From Corydoras sp. C115 (Eukaryota > Chordata > Actinopteri > Siluriformes > Callichthyidae): a stretch of 64,000 bases of DNA. The position numbers were made by a program, and so were the translations under genes. Positions 33,275 to 43,726 of this stretch are shown piece after piece. The stretch is taken from the NCBI GenBank assembly GCA_019802505.1, contig JAFMOC010000002.1, positions 3,157,501-3,221,500 of the forward strand. The letters run 5' to 3'. The notes beneath the pieces were generated by a model. That model was given only the letters and a program-made list of their open reading frames with translations, did not search any database and was not told the origin of the DNA. Positions within the stretch are counted from its first letter, which is position 1. Every line of letters begins with the position of its first letter.

Positions 33275-34891
33275 CAGTTGTGATCAAATTTATTCAACCC
33301 CCAATGCTGCGAAGGGTTTTATGGAATTCAGTGCACATTTGTAATTGTGTTCATAATGAAATCTTACAAGGACTTGTTAAAGAACTAAATGCAACTAAGA
33401 TAGCATCAATTGTTTTTGTCATAAAGTATTAAATGGCCTTTTTGTGATTTCTTCATTGACACAATTATTCAACCCCTTTACAACTACCACTCATAAGAAC
33501 AGAGGTTCATTCCAGTGTTTTCAATCAGGTATTGAAAACACCTGTGGATGTCAATGAGCAGCAATCAAGCATGATAAGCACCAATTAGGCAGATTTAAAA
33601 GGACTGTGATACTCAGCTCCTTCTAGACATCTACTGGTGTGTTTACAAGCATGGTGAAGGCAAGAGAATGGTCCCAGAAGACAAGAGAATAGGTTATTGC
33701 TCTTCACAAGAATGGCAATGGATATAAAAAGATTGCGAAGTTGTTAAATATTCCAAGAGACACTATCGGAAGTATCATTCGCAAGTTCAAGTTAAAGGGC
33801 ACAGTGGAAACGTTACCTGGTCGTGGCAGAAAGAAGATCCTGACCGCGACTGCTGTGCGCTACCTGAAGCGTAATGTGGAGAAAAATCCCCGCGTGACTG
33901 CTAAGGAACTGAAAAAAGACCTGTCAGATGTGGGCACTGAAGTTTCAGCTCAGACAATAAGGCGCGCACTGCATAACGAAGACCTCCATGCCAGAACTCC
34001 CAGGCGCACCCCCTTGCTGACTCCAAAGAACAAGAAAAGTCGACTGCAGTATGCCAAAAGTCATGTGGACAAGCCACAAAGGTTTTGGGACAGTGTACTG
34101 TGGTCAGATGAAACTAATTTAGAACTGTTTGGGACAATGGACCAGCGCTATGTTTGGAGGAGGAAGAACCAGGCTTATGAACAAAAGAACACCTTGCCTA
34201 CTGTGAAGCATGGCGGGGGGTCAATTATGCTTTGGGGCTGTTTTGCTTCTAATGGTACAGGAAAGCTTCAACGTGTGCAGGGTACCATGAATTCCCTTCA
34301 GTACCAGGAGATCTTGGAGGAAAATGTGATGGAGTCAGTCACAAACCTGCGGCTTGGGAGACGTTGGACCTTCCAACAGGACAATGATCCGAAGCACACA
34401 TCCAAGTCCACTAGAGCATTGTTGAACATGAAAGGCTGGAACATTCTAGAGTGGCCATCGCAATCACCAGACTTAAATCCAATTGAGAACCTCTGGTGGG
34501 ACCTAAAGAAGGCAGTTGCAGTGCGCAAGCCTAAGAATGTGACTGAACTGGAGGCTTTTGCCCATGAAGAATGGGCTAAGATACCCATAGGTCGCTGCAA
34601 GACACTTGTGTCAAGCTATGCTTCACGCTTGAAAGCTGTCATAACTGGAAAAGGATGTTGTACTAAGTACTGAAAAATAATGTCACTAGGGGTTGAATAA
34701 AACTGATAATGATGTGAGCACAGTAAAGACATTTGTGGTTATTCCATCATAAATATTATGTTATATTTGTCTAATTTATAAGTGCCTCTTTGATATAATT
34801 GTAAATAAGATGACTGAAATGATCCAAATCAATGTCAAACTGGCCAAAACACTTTATTTCAGTGGGGGTTGAATAAATTTGATCACAACTG
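33275..34891 (+). mobile_element. Tc1/mariner transposon, nearly intact
   Basis: Perfect inverted ends of about 29 bp (starting CAGTTGTGATCAAATTTATT) at 33275-33303 and 34863-34891, with TA on both outer sides (33273-33274, 34892-34893). A second inner copy of the motif TTATTCAACCCCT lies at 33465-33477, with its complement at 34688-34700: an IR/DR arrangement like Sleeping Beauty-group elements. Length 1617 bp, usual for Tc1. One transposase frame lies between. Confidence 0.96.
33741..34673 (+). CDS. Tc1-type transposase, premature stop near N-terminus
   Basis: DDE transposase that would bind the terminal repeats and move the element by cut and paste into TA. The open frame from 33741 gives 310 aa: an HTH segment, a GRGRKK basic hook (about residues 27-32), then the catalytic triad D123 (WSDETNLELFG), D214 (QDNDPKHTS) and E249 (SPDLNPIENLW), with exactly 34 residues between the last two (DD34E). 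In the same frame an ATG at 33651 would give the full 340 aa usual for the family, but codon 14 is TAG (33690-33692). All three catalytic residues and the C-terminus are intact. The 310-aa form would lack the first DNA-binding helices, so activity is doubtful. Confidence 0.93.
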   Translation: MLNIPRDTIGSIIRKFKLKGTVETLPGRGRKKILTATAVRYLKRNVEKNPRVTAKELKKDLSDVGTEVSAQTIRRALHNEDLHARTPRRTPLLTPKNKKSRLQYAKSHVDKPQRFWDSVLWSDETNLELFGTMDQRYVWRRKNQAYEQKNTLPTVKHGGGSIMLWGCFASNGTGKLQRVQGTMNSLQYQEILEENVMESVTNLRLGRRWTFQQDNDPKHTSKSTRALLNMKGWNILEWPSQSPDLNPIENLWWDLKKAVAVRKPKNVTELEAFAHEEWAKIPIGRCKTLVSSYASRLKAVITGKGCCTKY

Positions 34892-34893
34892 TA

Positions 34894-36534
34894 TATCAAA
34901 GTATGATCTTCACAATACACCTTGTGAAAGTTTATGCCAAAAACAAAAAAATATTTCTAATAATTTACCAAAAAGTTTCCATTATCTATTTTCCCAAGTA
35001 AAAATCAAAACTGAAAAAGAAAGGACTGTGTCATAGTTCTTGTAAAGGACTGTACAGGGTTGGGCTGTTTCTTTGTCTGTGTTGTTCAAATAACTTTCAG
35101 TCTGAGCAACTATTTAAAACTAACAAAACATGTTTCCTTGTTCCTGCCTGGTTCAGAAGTTTAAAGATATACTTGGGTATATCATCATCAACACATAAAA
35201 AAATACTTATATTAAATATATCCTTCTATAGACCAATAATATAGTACTAGTACATTAGTGTTAATGATAATTATTAATCTTTTTTTCTGTGTTTTTCTAC
35301 AACTGATTGGAGATCTAAAATCTGTAATCAGGATGTATATCAAAGTATGATTAGAAAAAAATGTAAATTAATTTGATGTTTTATGGTGTAGGGTTTGGGC
35401 CTTTAAACTTTGAACCCTCATTCAAGATTCAGCTAGGATACCTTTCTCTGACATTTTTAATATATAATATTGTGTTGGGAATAATAAGAATAAAATTGTC
35501 ATTTTGGATCTAATTTATTTTTAGGATTTCTTGGTTTGTCAAATATGATGTCAATATGATATAAATGTACAATATAGTACAGTTTACCTTGTTTTTCCAC
35601 TATAGAAAAGGTTTACTCGCCAAGAATAGGTAAACAGATTATAAATTTCAATGGGGCTTTAAAATGTAAAGGCTGAGCATGTGCTATTTTAACCCATGTC
35701 AAATAATTTTATTGCTATTACTTAAGCTTTACTAAGCAAATCAAGCTCTTTCTATTGTTTACTGAACTCACTAAATACTGCTCAGTGAGCAAACTCTAAG
35801 GACTTTGCGTCAAAGGCAGGGCTGAGTTTACATAACTCCAAAGCTGCTGCTGCAGTCAGACTGCAAATATATTAGTTCCTGTATCTTATCTTGTGTTACC
35901 TGAGATAGACTGAGTGCACTTTATAAAGGAAAGTCCTGGCCTGCTGACATCACCATAACACTTGTTACCATAGAGCACATATGGAACTATTGCTCTGTAT
36001 CGACCATCATACAGTATATGACCTTATAATATGGGAACTGTTTACCAGGGTGTGGGTCATACCTTTATTTTCCTCACAGGTTCATGTTAATGATTTGAAT
36101 GCTAGTGATTATATAAAGGGTTTGCAATAAATACCTGTCCACTTATGAAAAAATGAGGTGTTAAACTGTGATGTTTAAATCTGGTTTTCATTACAGGTCA
36201 AAGGTTTTATTTTACTGCCCAACAGCCAAGATTTACAGACAACTGATACTGTAACAATGCATGTAATATTGTGTGAACTAATCCATTTGATCTTGTGGGA
36301 AGTCTTTATTTACGTCACACTGTACACCAAAACAGCTACTATTACTGATTTAACATAGCAAGTTGTTCTGTGGGATGATCATATGTTGTATTAGTCAGTC
36401 TCTTAGCACCTGAAGCTTGGGGCTGATGTTTAATTTGGTGATATAGACGCAGTGGAAAGCACTATACAGTATTTGTTGCATGAATCATAGAAACTGCATC
36501 CAAAGTACAAGCGAACAAACAAGGCCAAATAACT
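34894..36534. other. Intergenic stretch, no gene seen
   Basis: AT-rich unique sequence downstream of the Tc1 element; no gene or element recognised. Confidence 0.45.
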
Positions 36535-36547
36535 CAGTTATAAAACT

Positions 36548-36699
36548 CATTCAAATTCAAATTCAAATTCATTAATTCATTATTTTCCACTTAATCCTCT
36601 AGTAGGGTCACAGGAGGGTTCCTCATTCCCATCCAAGGGAAAATGTTTTGGTTGCTGGGCAGATACACCCAGGATAGGGTGCCAATCTATCGCTGGGCA
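36548..36699 (-). mobile_element. 5'-truncated SINE with perfect target duplication
   Basis: Only the 3' portion of the SINE (tail to GTGCCCAGCGATAG) is present, framed by a 13-bp duplication CAGTTATAAAACT at 36535-36547 and 36700-36712. So it was inserted already truncated, without the Pol III promoter. Confidence 0.9.
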
Positions 36700-36934
36700 C
36701 AGTTATAAAACTGAAAATAAAATATTTGTATCATACATAATAAGATAAAATATTATTGTTGTCATCAATTCAATCTTTGAAACAAATGTACATTGCGTTG
36801 TTAAAATATGGAGTGGATCCATGCTTTTCTCACTATTAACAAACGCGTGGCTAAAGACTGGTATTAGCAGCTTGTTATTTAATTTTGGCTGGGTTCAGAG
36901 CTGTGTGCACTTATTTAATCAATGTTTTCCTTAC

Positions 36935-37115
36935 CATGGTAGTTGTTGGGCTTAAGGGGTTGGGACAGACTCATGACTTTGGGTGGTCGCATACAGCAAA
37001 ATGCTGACATTATTTTCCAGGTGGCGTACAGTAAGACATCAAATTTGCTGGCAATCATGTGGACGCAGGGGACGGGGTGAACAGGTTCTCTCCCTAGTGT
37101 CTTAGCTTGATAGAC
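36935..37115 (-). other. Candidate orphan exon, function unknown
   Basis: On the minus strand a 181-bp open segment lies between an acceptor-like CTTTAAGCAG and a donor-like CATG|GTAAGG. The other two frames contain stops. It reads ..TLGREPVHPVPCVHM..FDVLLYATWKIMSAF..MRPPKVMSLSQPLKPNN.., a composition that looks protein-like rather than random. I do not recognise the family. It could be an exon of an unrecognised gene, part of a retrocopy or a transposon piece. Confidence 0.3.
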
Positions 37116-37139
37116 CTGCTTAAAGACCAAGTCAGTAAG

Positions 37140-40100
37140 TGCCTCCTTTGTGTTTTTTTTTTTTTTTTTAATTTAATTTAATTTTATTTTTTTTGTGTAG
37201 TGTGCTCATGCTCCCTGAGGTACACATTGGTGGGTACACATGTGAGATTACTGTGCCACCTAAAGTATAGTTTGGTTTACAGGGGTCACATTTATATCAA
37301 GTGTCATTTAATATTATGTATGGTATGTAGGATGTGCATGCCCCTTGGGATATTATATATTGCTTTTATGTTTTATTACATATGTGGATTATTAGACAAA
37401 GTTTCAAAACTTATTTATGGCCCCAAAGAAGCTTTCTGGGCTAAAGGATTTGAACTTACTTTCAGAATCAATTAGATAAATGATCTAACATTTCACACAT
37501 TTCATTTAATATACTGTTGAATTGAACCAAGACTTTTGGTTCAATGGCAGATGCTCATTCTAATGTATTGAAAAGCAGGGTAACCTGCCTTTTTTTTGCA
37601 GCTTTAAGCATTACAATTTCTGGAATTATTTAAAATGGTGCAAAAAAAAAGAAAAAAATCTATAATGAGCGAAAGCAGAATTGTAGTGAGCAGGAAAACC
37701 ATAGATTGTATATAGTGAAGCAAAACAATTCCTCTTATAGCTAAAAGCAGTACAACATCTAACTCTGTACTCTGCATGTAAACCAGCAAGGCAGAATGCA
37801 AGTTTTTATTAAAATTGTATACCCCATAAAAATATTTAATTAATTAATTAGTTCATTTATTTTCATAATTTACAAGATAGCAGTGGTCAGGACATGTTGA
37901 ACCTCAAGGTTGATGGGCTAGTAAGGTCAGACCAAATATGACTTCTTTTAGTCAGGCACAGAAATCTGAGGCTATAATAAAGAGCCAAACATGATGAGCC
38001 AAATATGATGATGGGAACAGATTAACACGAATCCATGGACCTAACTTGCCTGTCATCAGTCAACAATCCAGGTTGATAAAATTCGGCAATTGGTATGAAA
38101 AATGTTTTCTTGTCACACTTGCAGTCTGTCAAGTCATTACATAAATGACACAGCTTATTTGAATATTGTTGCTGATTTCAGCAATTTATAGAAATTTTCT
38201 GTCACCTTATCTATTTTTACTAAACCACATTTGGAATGGGGATTGACTATTTATGGAAAGCAATTGCTACATGTACAGGTATTATGTAATGCTATTATAC
38301 TGACATCTCATAGAAATGCTTTTAATAACATGTCGATTCTATACTATAAAAAGACAAGGCAAGCAAAAGGAAGAAATGCTGCATATTAAAGTAGCATTTC
38401 TGTTGTGAGTAACTGTAGTGTCTATATTTGTTTCAGCTGTTACGTTTAAACACTTAAGGTGTGACCAAATAATAAAGAATCCTTCCCACCCCAAAGACTC
38501 ACAGCAGCAGCTGTAATGCCTAGATCCAAGTGTGGATTTACCTGTGTATTTCTTATCAACCATTCATCAGTGCAATGTAAACACAAAAGTATTTAAATGG
38601 AATTACTCTTGTATGGTTTTAACAAAAACTGAAGCATTCATTTAGTAGCACCAGGTGTCAAATAAATAGTGAATGGGATTCATTTAGTTATTTAGAATTT
38701 TTTTTTATTTTTATAACAGTACATTGTTCAAATAGATTTATATTTTTTGAGAGCAAAATTTTTATAGAGGAAAAACTTGATGTGAACATCACATACACAC
38801 AATAGATTTTTTTGATTTAGTCTTAAAGTCTTGTAAATTTAACACTCCTTAATTAGTTGTAGTTGTTTCAAAGATGTATTATTTTGGTTAAATACATAAA
38901 AAAATCCACATTGTTAGGTACCACAATGTCTGAGTGAACACTTTCAGTTGTATAATCCATAGGTAAGCTCCGCTTTCAGGAGGCTGTTCACTTGCAGCAA
39001 CTATACTAAATATAATTAATGCTGGTGGAAGACCATTTTCCTGTAGTCAGTGCTGTAATTCGGTGCTAGCCTCTTGACCAGGTAATCTGCAGTATCTGCC
39101 TCTTTTAGCTATGCTGCTCTAGTCTGTAGTGCTGGAGTCATTTGCAGCACTTCAAAAAATCAAACTCTACTAATCAATTACTGTGGTTTAACTTTTCTAA
39201 CTTCTTTTATCTGTTTTCCTTTGAGGTATCACCAGCTACTCATCCATAACACTACAGCAATGACCTTAAAGGACATTCATCTGAATAGAGGATTGAAGAA
39301 ATTGATTCATTTAATCCAAATTTTTGATACCGCCTTCTTGGATTTAATGAACAACTAGTCTAGTGGCTTTGCAATCCTGGGTTTGCAGTTTACTGCAAAG
39401 ACAAATAAGTACATTTAAAGGGATTTTTATCTAACTTCTACTTTTCAAAAAATGTACACTTGATCAACACAAAATATTTAAAAGCAGCCTGGCCGCACAA
39501 GGAAGAGTCCCTTACTGAGCCATAGTCCTCACAAGGTTTTGTCTTTAATTTTCATCGTTACTTTGGTTTGATCTTTGGGATTCAGGCTGTAAAGCTGCCT
39601 CACATACTGCACTATTGTAAAAACACTAAATAAATATATAAACTTATTTACAACACTAATAATAAGAAGCATAGTTTTTATTTTATGTGTGAAGTGTGCA
39701 TGTTTTCCTTGTGTATGTGTGTGTTCTGGACATTTTATCTTCCTCCAGAATATCAGACCTGCAAAATCAGGTTAACTGGAGACGCTACTTTGTTCCTGAG
39801 TATGAATGTGTTTGGGAATCCTCTCTCTAATGTTAAAGGATACTCCAATAGATGCCAGCAACTTCACAACCATAATGATCACAACCTGCTTATGAAATGA
39901 ACGAATAAATAAATAAATGCATGAAGTAAAGTTTACAGTTAAAGGTGTGATCTTGTTTGCTGCACCACCTTTTATTACTCATTTATTTCAGATTACTAAG
40001 CTGTACAAACAATATAGATGATGAAAAGGAGGATTATGTCATGTATACCTTAAAAAATACATGTCCAATATAGAAACATGACATCTCCTACACACAAAGA

Positions 40101-40630
40101 ACAGAAATGACTCAGTATTTGGTAGTATAGCACATTTTGTTTGTATTTAAAAAATTTTTTGTAAGTGCACAATGTGGGCCTTTATGGTGATACCACCTTT
40201 GTGATGCAATCTATGTTTACACCTTTGAGAAAGCATACAATTTTAACAAATAATAAGCTTGTTGAGGAGTTCATATTGAAGCCACACCCTAATAATATGT
40301 ATTCACAAATGCCTGAACTGAGCTTAATGACATAACAATAGAATGTCTTATGTCATTATAACTACAGAAAACATGTTTATTAGCAACACTTCAAATTATT
40401 TTTATTTATTTATAAAGCACATGCTTGCTTTCAAAAATCTGCTTAAACAACACTTACATCCAATTGTTTAAATCTCAAGGAAATCATGAGCAAGTGGGGT
40501 CTAAAAAAATTTGCAGAATTCCATATAATGACTAATCATTTTAGAAAAAAACACAACAGAAGATAAACAGTAATAATTACATTTTACCCTGCAATTTTAT
40601 TCTAATTTAAGCTTGTTTTAATGTTTTTTT
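37140..40630. other. Intergenic stretch, no gene seen
   Basis: AT-rich sequence without recognisable genes. Open frames at 37200-37475, 38339-38563 and 39685-39900 show no known motif. Confidence 0.45.
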
Positions 40631-40639
40631 GCTTATAGG

Positions 40640-41195
40640 ACTAATTCAGAACTCTGCAACTAATTCAGAACTCTGCAGCTCGACTAGTATTCAACCAGCC
40701 CAAGCGAACTCCTGTCACTCCACTACTCATTTCACTCCATTGGCTCCCTGTAGCAGCTCGCATTCAGTACAAGTCACTGACTCTGGCCTAAAGGACAATA
40801 TCTGGATCTGCACCCTCTATCTTTTCAAAATACACTCCGGCGCGTTCACTTAGCTCTAGTGATGATTGTCGCCTGGAGATTCCACCTCACAGAGTAGCTA
40901 ATTCTCACTCCGTGGCGTTCAGCACTGCAAAATGGTGGAACAATCTTCCCAATTCCGTCCGTAAGGCAGAGTCACTAGTCATTTTTAGGAAACTATTGAA
41001 GATGCATCTTTTTAACAAACACCTTTTGTAGAAAAAAAGGAGGGGGAGGGTACAAGATCAGATAACAATCAGGTTTGATAATTCTACAGTGTAGCTGTAT
41101 TCTCCATAACTACTGACTTGTGGTGTTCTCATTTGTAAGTCGCTTTGGATAAAAGCGTCTGCTAAATGACTAAATGTAAATGTAAATGTTATAGG
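40640..41195 (+). mobile_element. L2-type LINE 3' end
   Basis: Plus strand encodes the end of an L2/CR1-type RT (LIQNSA.., SARLVFNQPKRTPVTP, LHWLPVAARIQYKSL, STAKWWNNLPNSVRKAESL..LLKMHLFNKHL) with frameshifts, then the 3' tail AAGTCGCTTTGGATAAAAG plus TAAATG units. An 18-bp stretch (CTAATTCAGAACTCTGCA) is duplicated in tandem at the 5' edge (about 40641-40678). Confidence 0.85.
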
Positions 41196-41570
41196 AAGAC
41201 TATTAGAAAGAAAGTGAATAGAGTAATGGTCAAGAAATTGTGGCTCAGGTCTAATAGATTTTTTTTACTCGTTCATCCTCAGACCAGAGTTTTGTTGTTG
41301 ATCTTTAAAGGCTTTACAGTTTGTATTATATTTATAAGTGATTTCCAGTTCACAAGTGCACTACATTAATAATAAAAATAGAGTTTTTGGACATCTGAAA
41401 TAGCTTTTGTGACATTAAATATTAAATTGCTACCTTTCAAATTGTTGACTAACTGATATTGGATAAAAATCTCCATTCTAGTTCATCCTAGCTGAGGTTA
41501 GGAATGCACAATTCATGGCTAAGTTTTTGAAAAATGTATACCTGTCAATATAGTGTATCAGCACTTTAAC

Positions 41571-41612
41571 ATTACATTTACATTTAGTCAATTTGCAGAA
41601 ACATTTATCCTT
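41571..41612 (-). mobile_element. L2-type 3' tail fragment
   Basis: Complement of the TAAATG-rich L2 tail (ACATTTACATTTAGTCAATT, ..ATTTATCCTTTAAA). Only the last 40 bp are recognisable. Confidence 0.55.
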
Positions 41613-42192
41613 TAAATTTTTTATGTCAACCTATGTGTCTTAGTATTTTGACACGAGCAAAAAAATATACACAAGACAATAACAACAAAAATTATAATTA
41701 AATAATATAAAAAAGAGGTGAAACTCATTGATAACAATGGCAGTTCTTAGCCTAAATTTTGTCAATTGTTCAAAAACTTATTTTCACTTTAAATTCAGAA
41801 AAGACAAATATTTTTTACCTGTTTATTTTCTTATTTGTTCCCTATTGTATTTAAATATAGTTTTATTATCTGAAGGTTGCTATTACGCTCATTCTTCACA
41901 CTATTTAGTATTTTTCTAGTGGTTGAGTTATTGAGGTTGGATTTAAAACTAGTCTAAGGAGTGTACATAAGAAATGGAAACACACACACATGATAATATA
42001 TCTTAAGTGAAGCATAATGACTTTCCACTCTGTACTTATCACCCTCAATTAAGCTTAACCAAACATACACTACCCCAACACCTACTGTTGCAGTGGTTGT
42101 TGTTAACATCATAAAAGCTTAATGTTTATCCATTGTTTTGCCATGTGGTATATGTCCTTACTATTATCATCTATCCCAGTACATATATATAC

Positions 42193-42585
42193 GTTTATTC
42201 ATTCATTCATTCATTCATTCATTCATTATCTTCCGCTTTATCTTCTGCTTGGCAGATACACCCAGGACAGGGCGCCAATCCATTGCTGGGCACACACACT
42301 CACTCACACAGACACACTCTATATGGGGCAATTTGGAGAACTCAATTGACTTGATCCCTGTTTTTGGACTGTGGGAGGTAGAACCCTTAGGAAACCCACG
42401 CAGACACAGGGAAAACATGGAAACTCCACCCAGATGGGGATTCAAATCGGGAATCCCTAGCACTGAGAGGCGAACGTGCTAACCACTAAGCCTTGTTGGT
42501 AATCATTTAATATAATTTTTAATATTATATTTTGCTCAGTAGTGAAAAGAAACTATTACAGATAAGTGTGCTAGTCACTACATTT

Positions 42586-42590
<5 letters not shown>
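42193..42590 (-). mobile_element. SINE plus about 95 bp of copied 5' flank
   Basis: 42197-42492 is a minus-strand SINE with an internal deletion of about 70 bp near the tail. The adjoining 42493-42590 is nearly identical, in inverted orientation, to the 5' flank (about 52964-53059) of the SINE at 53.06 kb. Both copies share the same 5'-truncated SINE/flank junction (AAGCC|TTGTTGG here). A possible duplication ATATATATAC occurs at 42183-42192 and 42591-42600, but it is low-complexity. Confidence 0.75.

Positions 42591-42627
<37 letters not shown>
42583..42627. repeat. (TA)n(CA)n microsatellite
   Basis: Short TA run followed by about 14 CA units at the edge of the copied segment. Confidence 0.9.
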
Positions 42628-42629
<2 letters not shown>

Positions 42630-42814
42630 GATGGATGATAATAAGGACATACACCACAATTTGTCTACAAAAGTTTAAATATATGGAGTATTCAGGTTGA
42701 TCATTTAAACACTAAAATCCTTTGACCCTTTTTCTGAAAAAGGAAGTAAACAGATTAATTACAGATGTCAATTTTCATTGCCTTTTTAAAAGTGTCACAA
42801 CGTTTCAGGAAATT

Positions 42815-43142
42815 CATTCATTATCATTATCTCCCACTTTATCCTCTATTTGGGTCGCGGTGGGGTTCCCCATGCCCCTCCAGGGGAGAACGTCTCGGGC
42901 GCTGGGCAGATAGACCCAGGACAGGGCGCCAATCCATCGCTGGGCACACACTCACTCACTCACTCACTCACACAGACACACTGTATATGGGGCAATTTTG
43001 AGAATTCAATTGACTTTATCCATGTTTTTGGACTGTGGGAGGAAACCGGAGAACCCGGAGGAAACCCACGCAGACACGGGGAGACCGGGAATCCCTAGCG
43101 CTGAGAGACGAACGTGCTAAGCACTAAGCCACCGTGCCACCC
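42815..43142 (-). mobile_element. tRNA-derived SINE with perfect target duplication
   Basis: Framed by a 14-bp duplication CGTTTCAGGAAATT at 42801-42814 and 43143-43156. It lies about 250 bp upstream of the TENT5B promoter motifs. An internal deletion removes part of the body between GACACGGGGAGA and CCGGGAATCC. Confidence 0.93.
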
Positions 43143-43384
43143 CGTTTCAGGAAATTAATTTGGTAAATATACTCTCAGAGAATCTCCCCAACACACACAA
43201 CTTCAAAGGTATTATAATAATGCATATATAATTTAAATATAATACTACAAAACAATTTAAGATACATAAAAATGACTACAAGACTTCGACTACGATTGAC
43301 TACTTCAAAAGTTATATATATTTTAATAAATTTATGTGCATATTATACTATATAGAAAAGAATGACATCTGTAGATAATGTGCT

Positions 43385-43726
43385 GGCTGTGGGCGTGGTC
43401 TGGCTAAATATGAGTCTTCGTATTCGTCCTCCATCAAATACACGTAAGTGATTTGTCCAATCACCGCGAACATGCAAATAAGATTAGAATAAGTTTCTTG
43501 GGTCAGCTGGAGGAGTTCTTAAGGGAACGGAGACTGAGGCTACAGGATTTCGAAAAGTGCGCTGAGCCATCGCTACTGATCATAAAGGATATATTCATAG
43601 TTTTAAACTTAGAGCCTTAAAAGCTGACCTTCATCATCTCTACACTGGTTAAGAAAGAAACACGATAACATCTCTGAAGAAGCTGAGCTCTCTTTTTCAT
43701 CTTGATCGTGCCTGGTTTTAATCGCC
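43385..43726 (+). promoter_or_regulatory. Putative TENT5B promoter and 5' UTR
   Basis: Upstream of the start codon are a GC/KLF-type box GTGGGCGTGG (43390-43399), an AT-rich CTAAATATGAG that could act as a TATA-like site, and a CCAAT box (43457-43461) in TTTGTCCAATCACC. The region is richer in CpG than its surroundings. The start site is inferred to lie at about 43480-43520. Confidence 0.5.
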
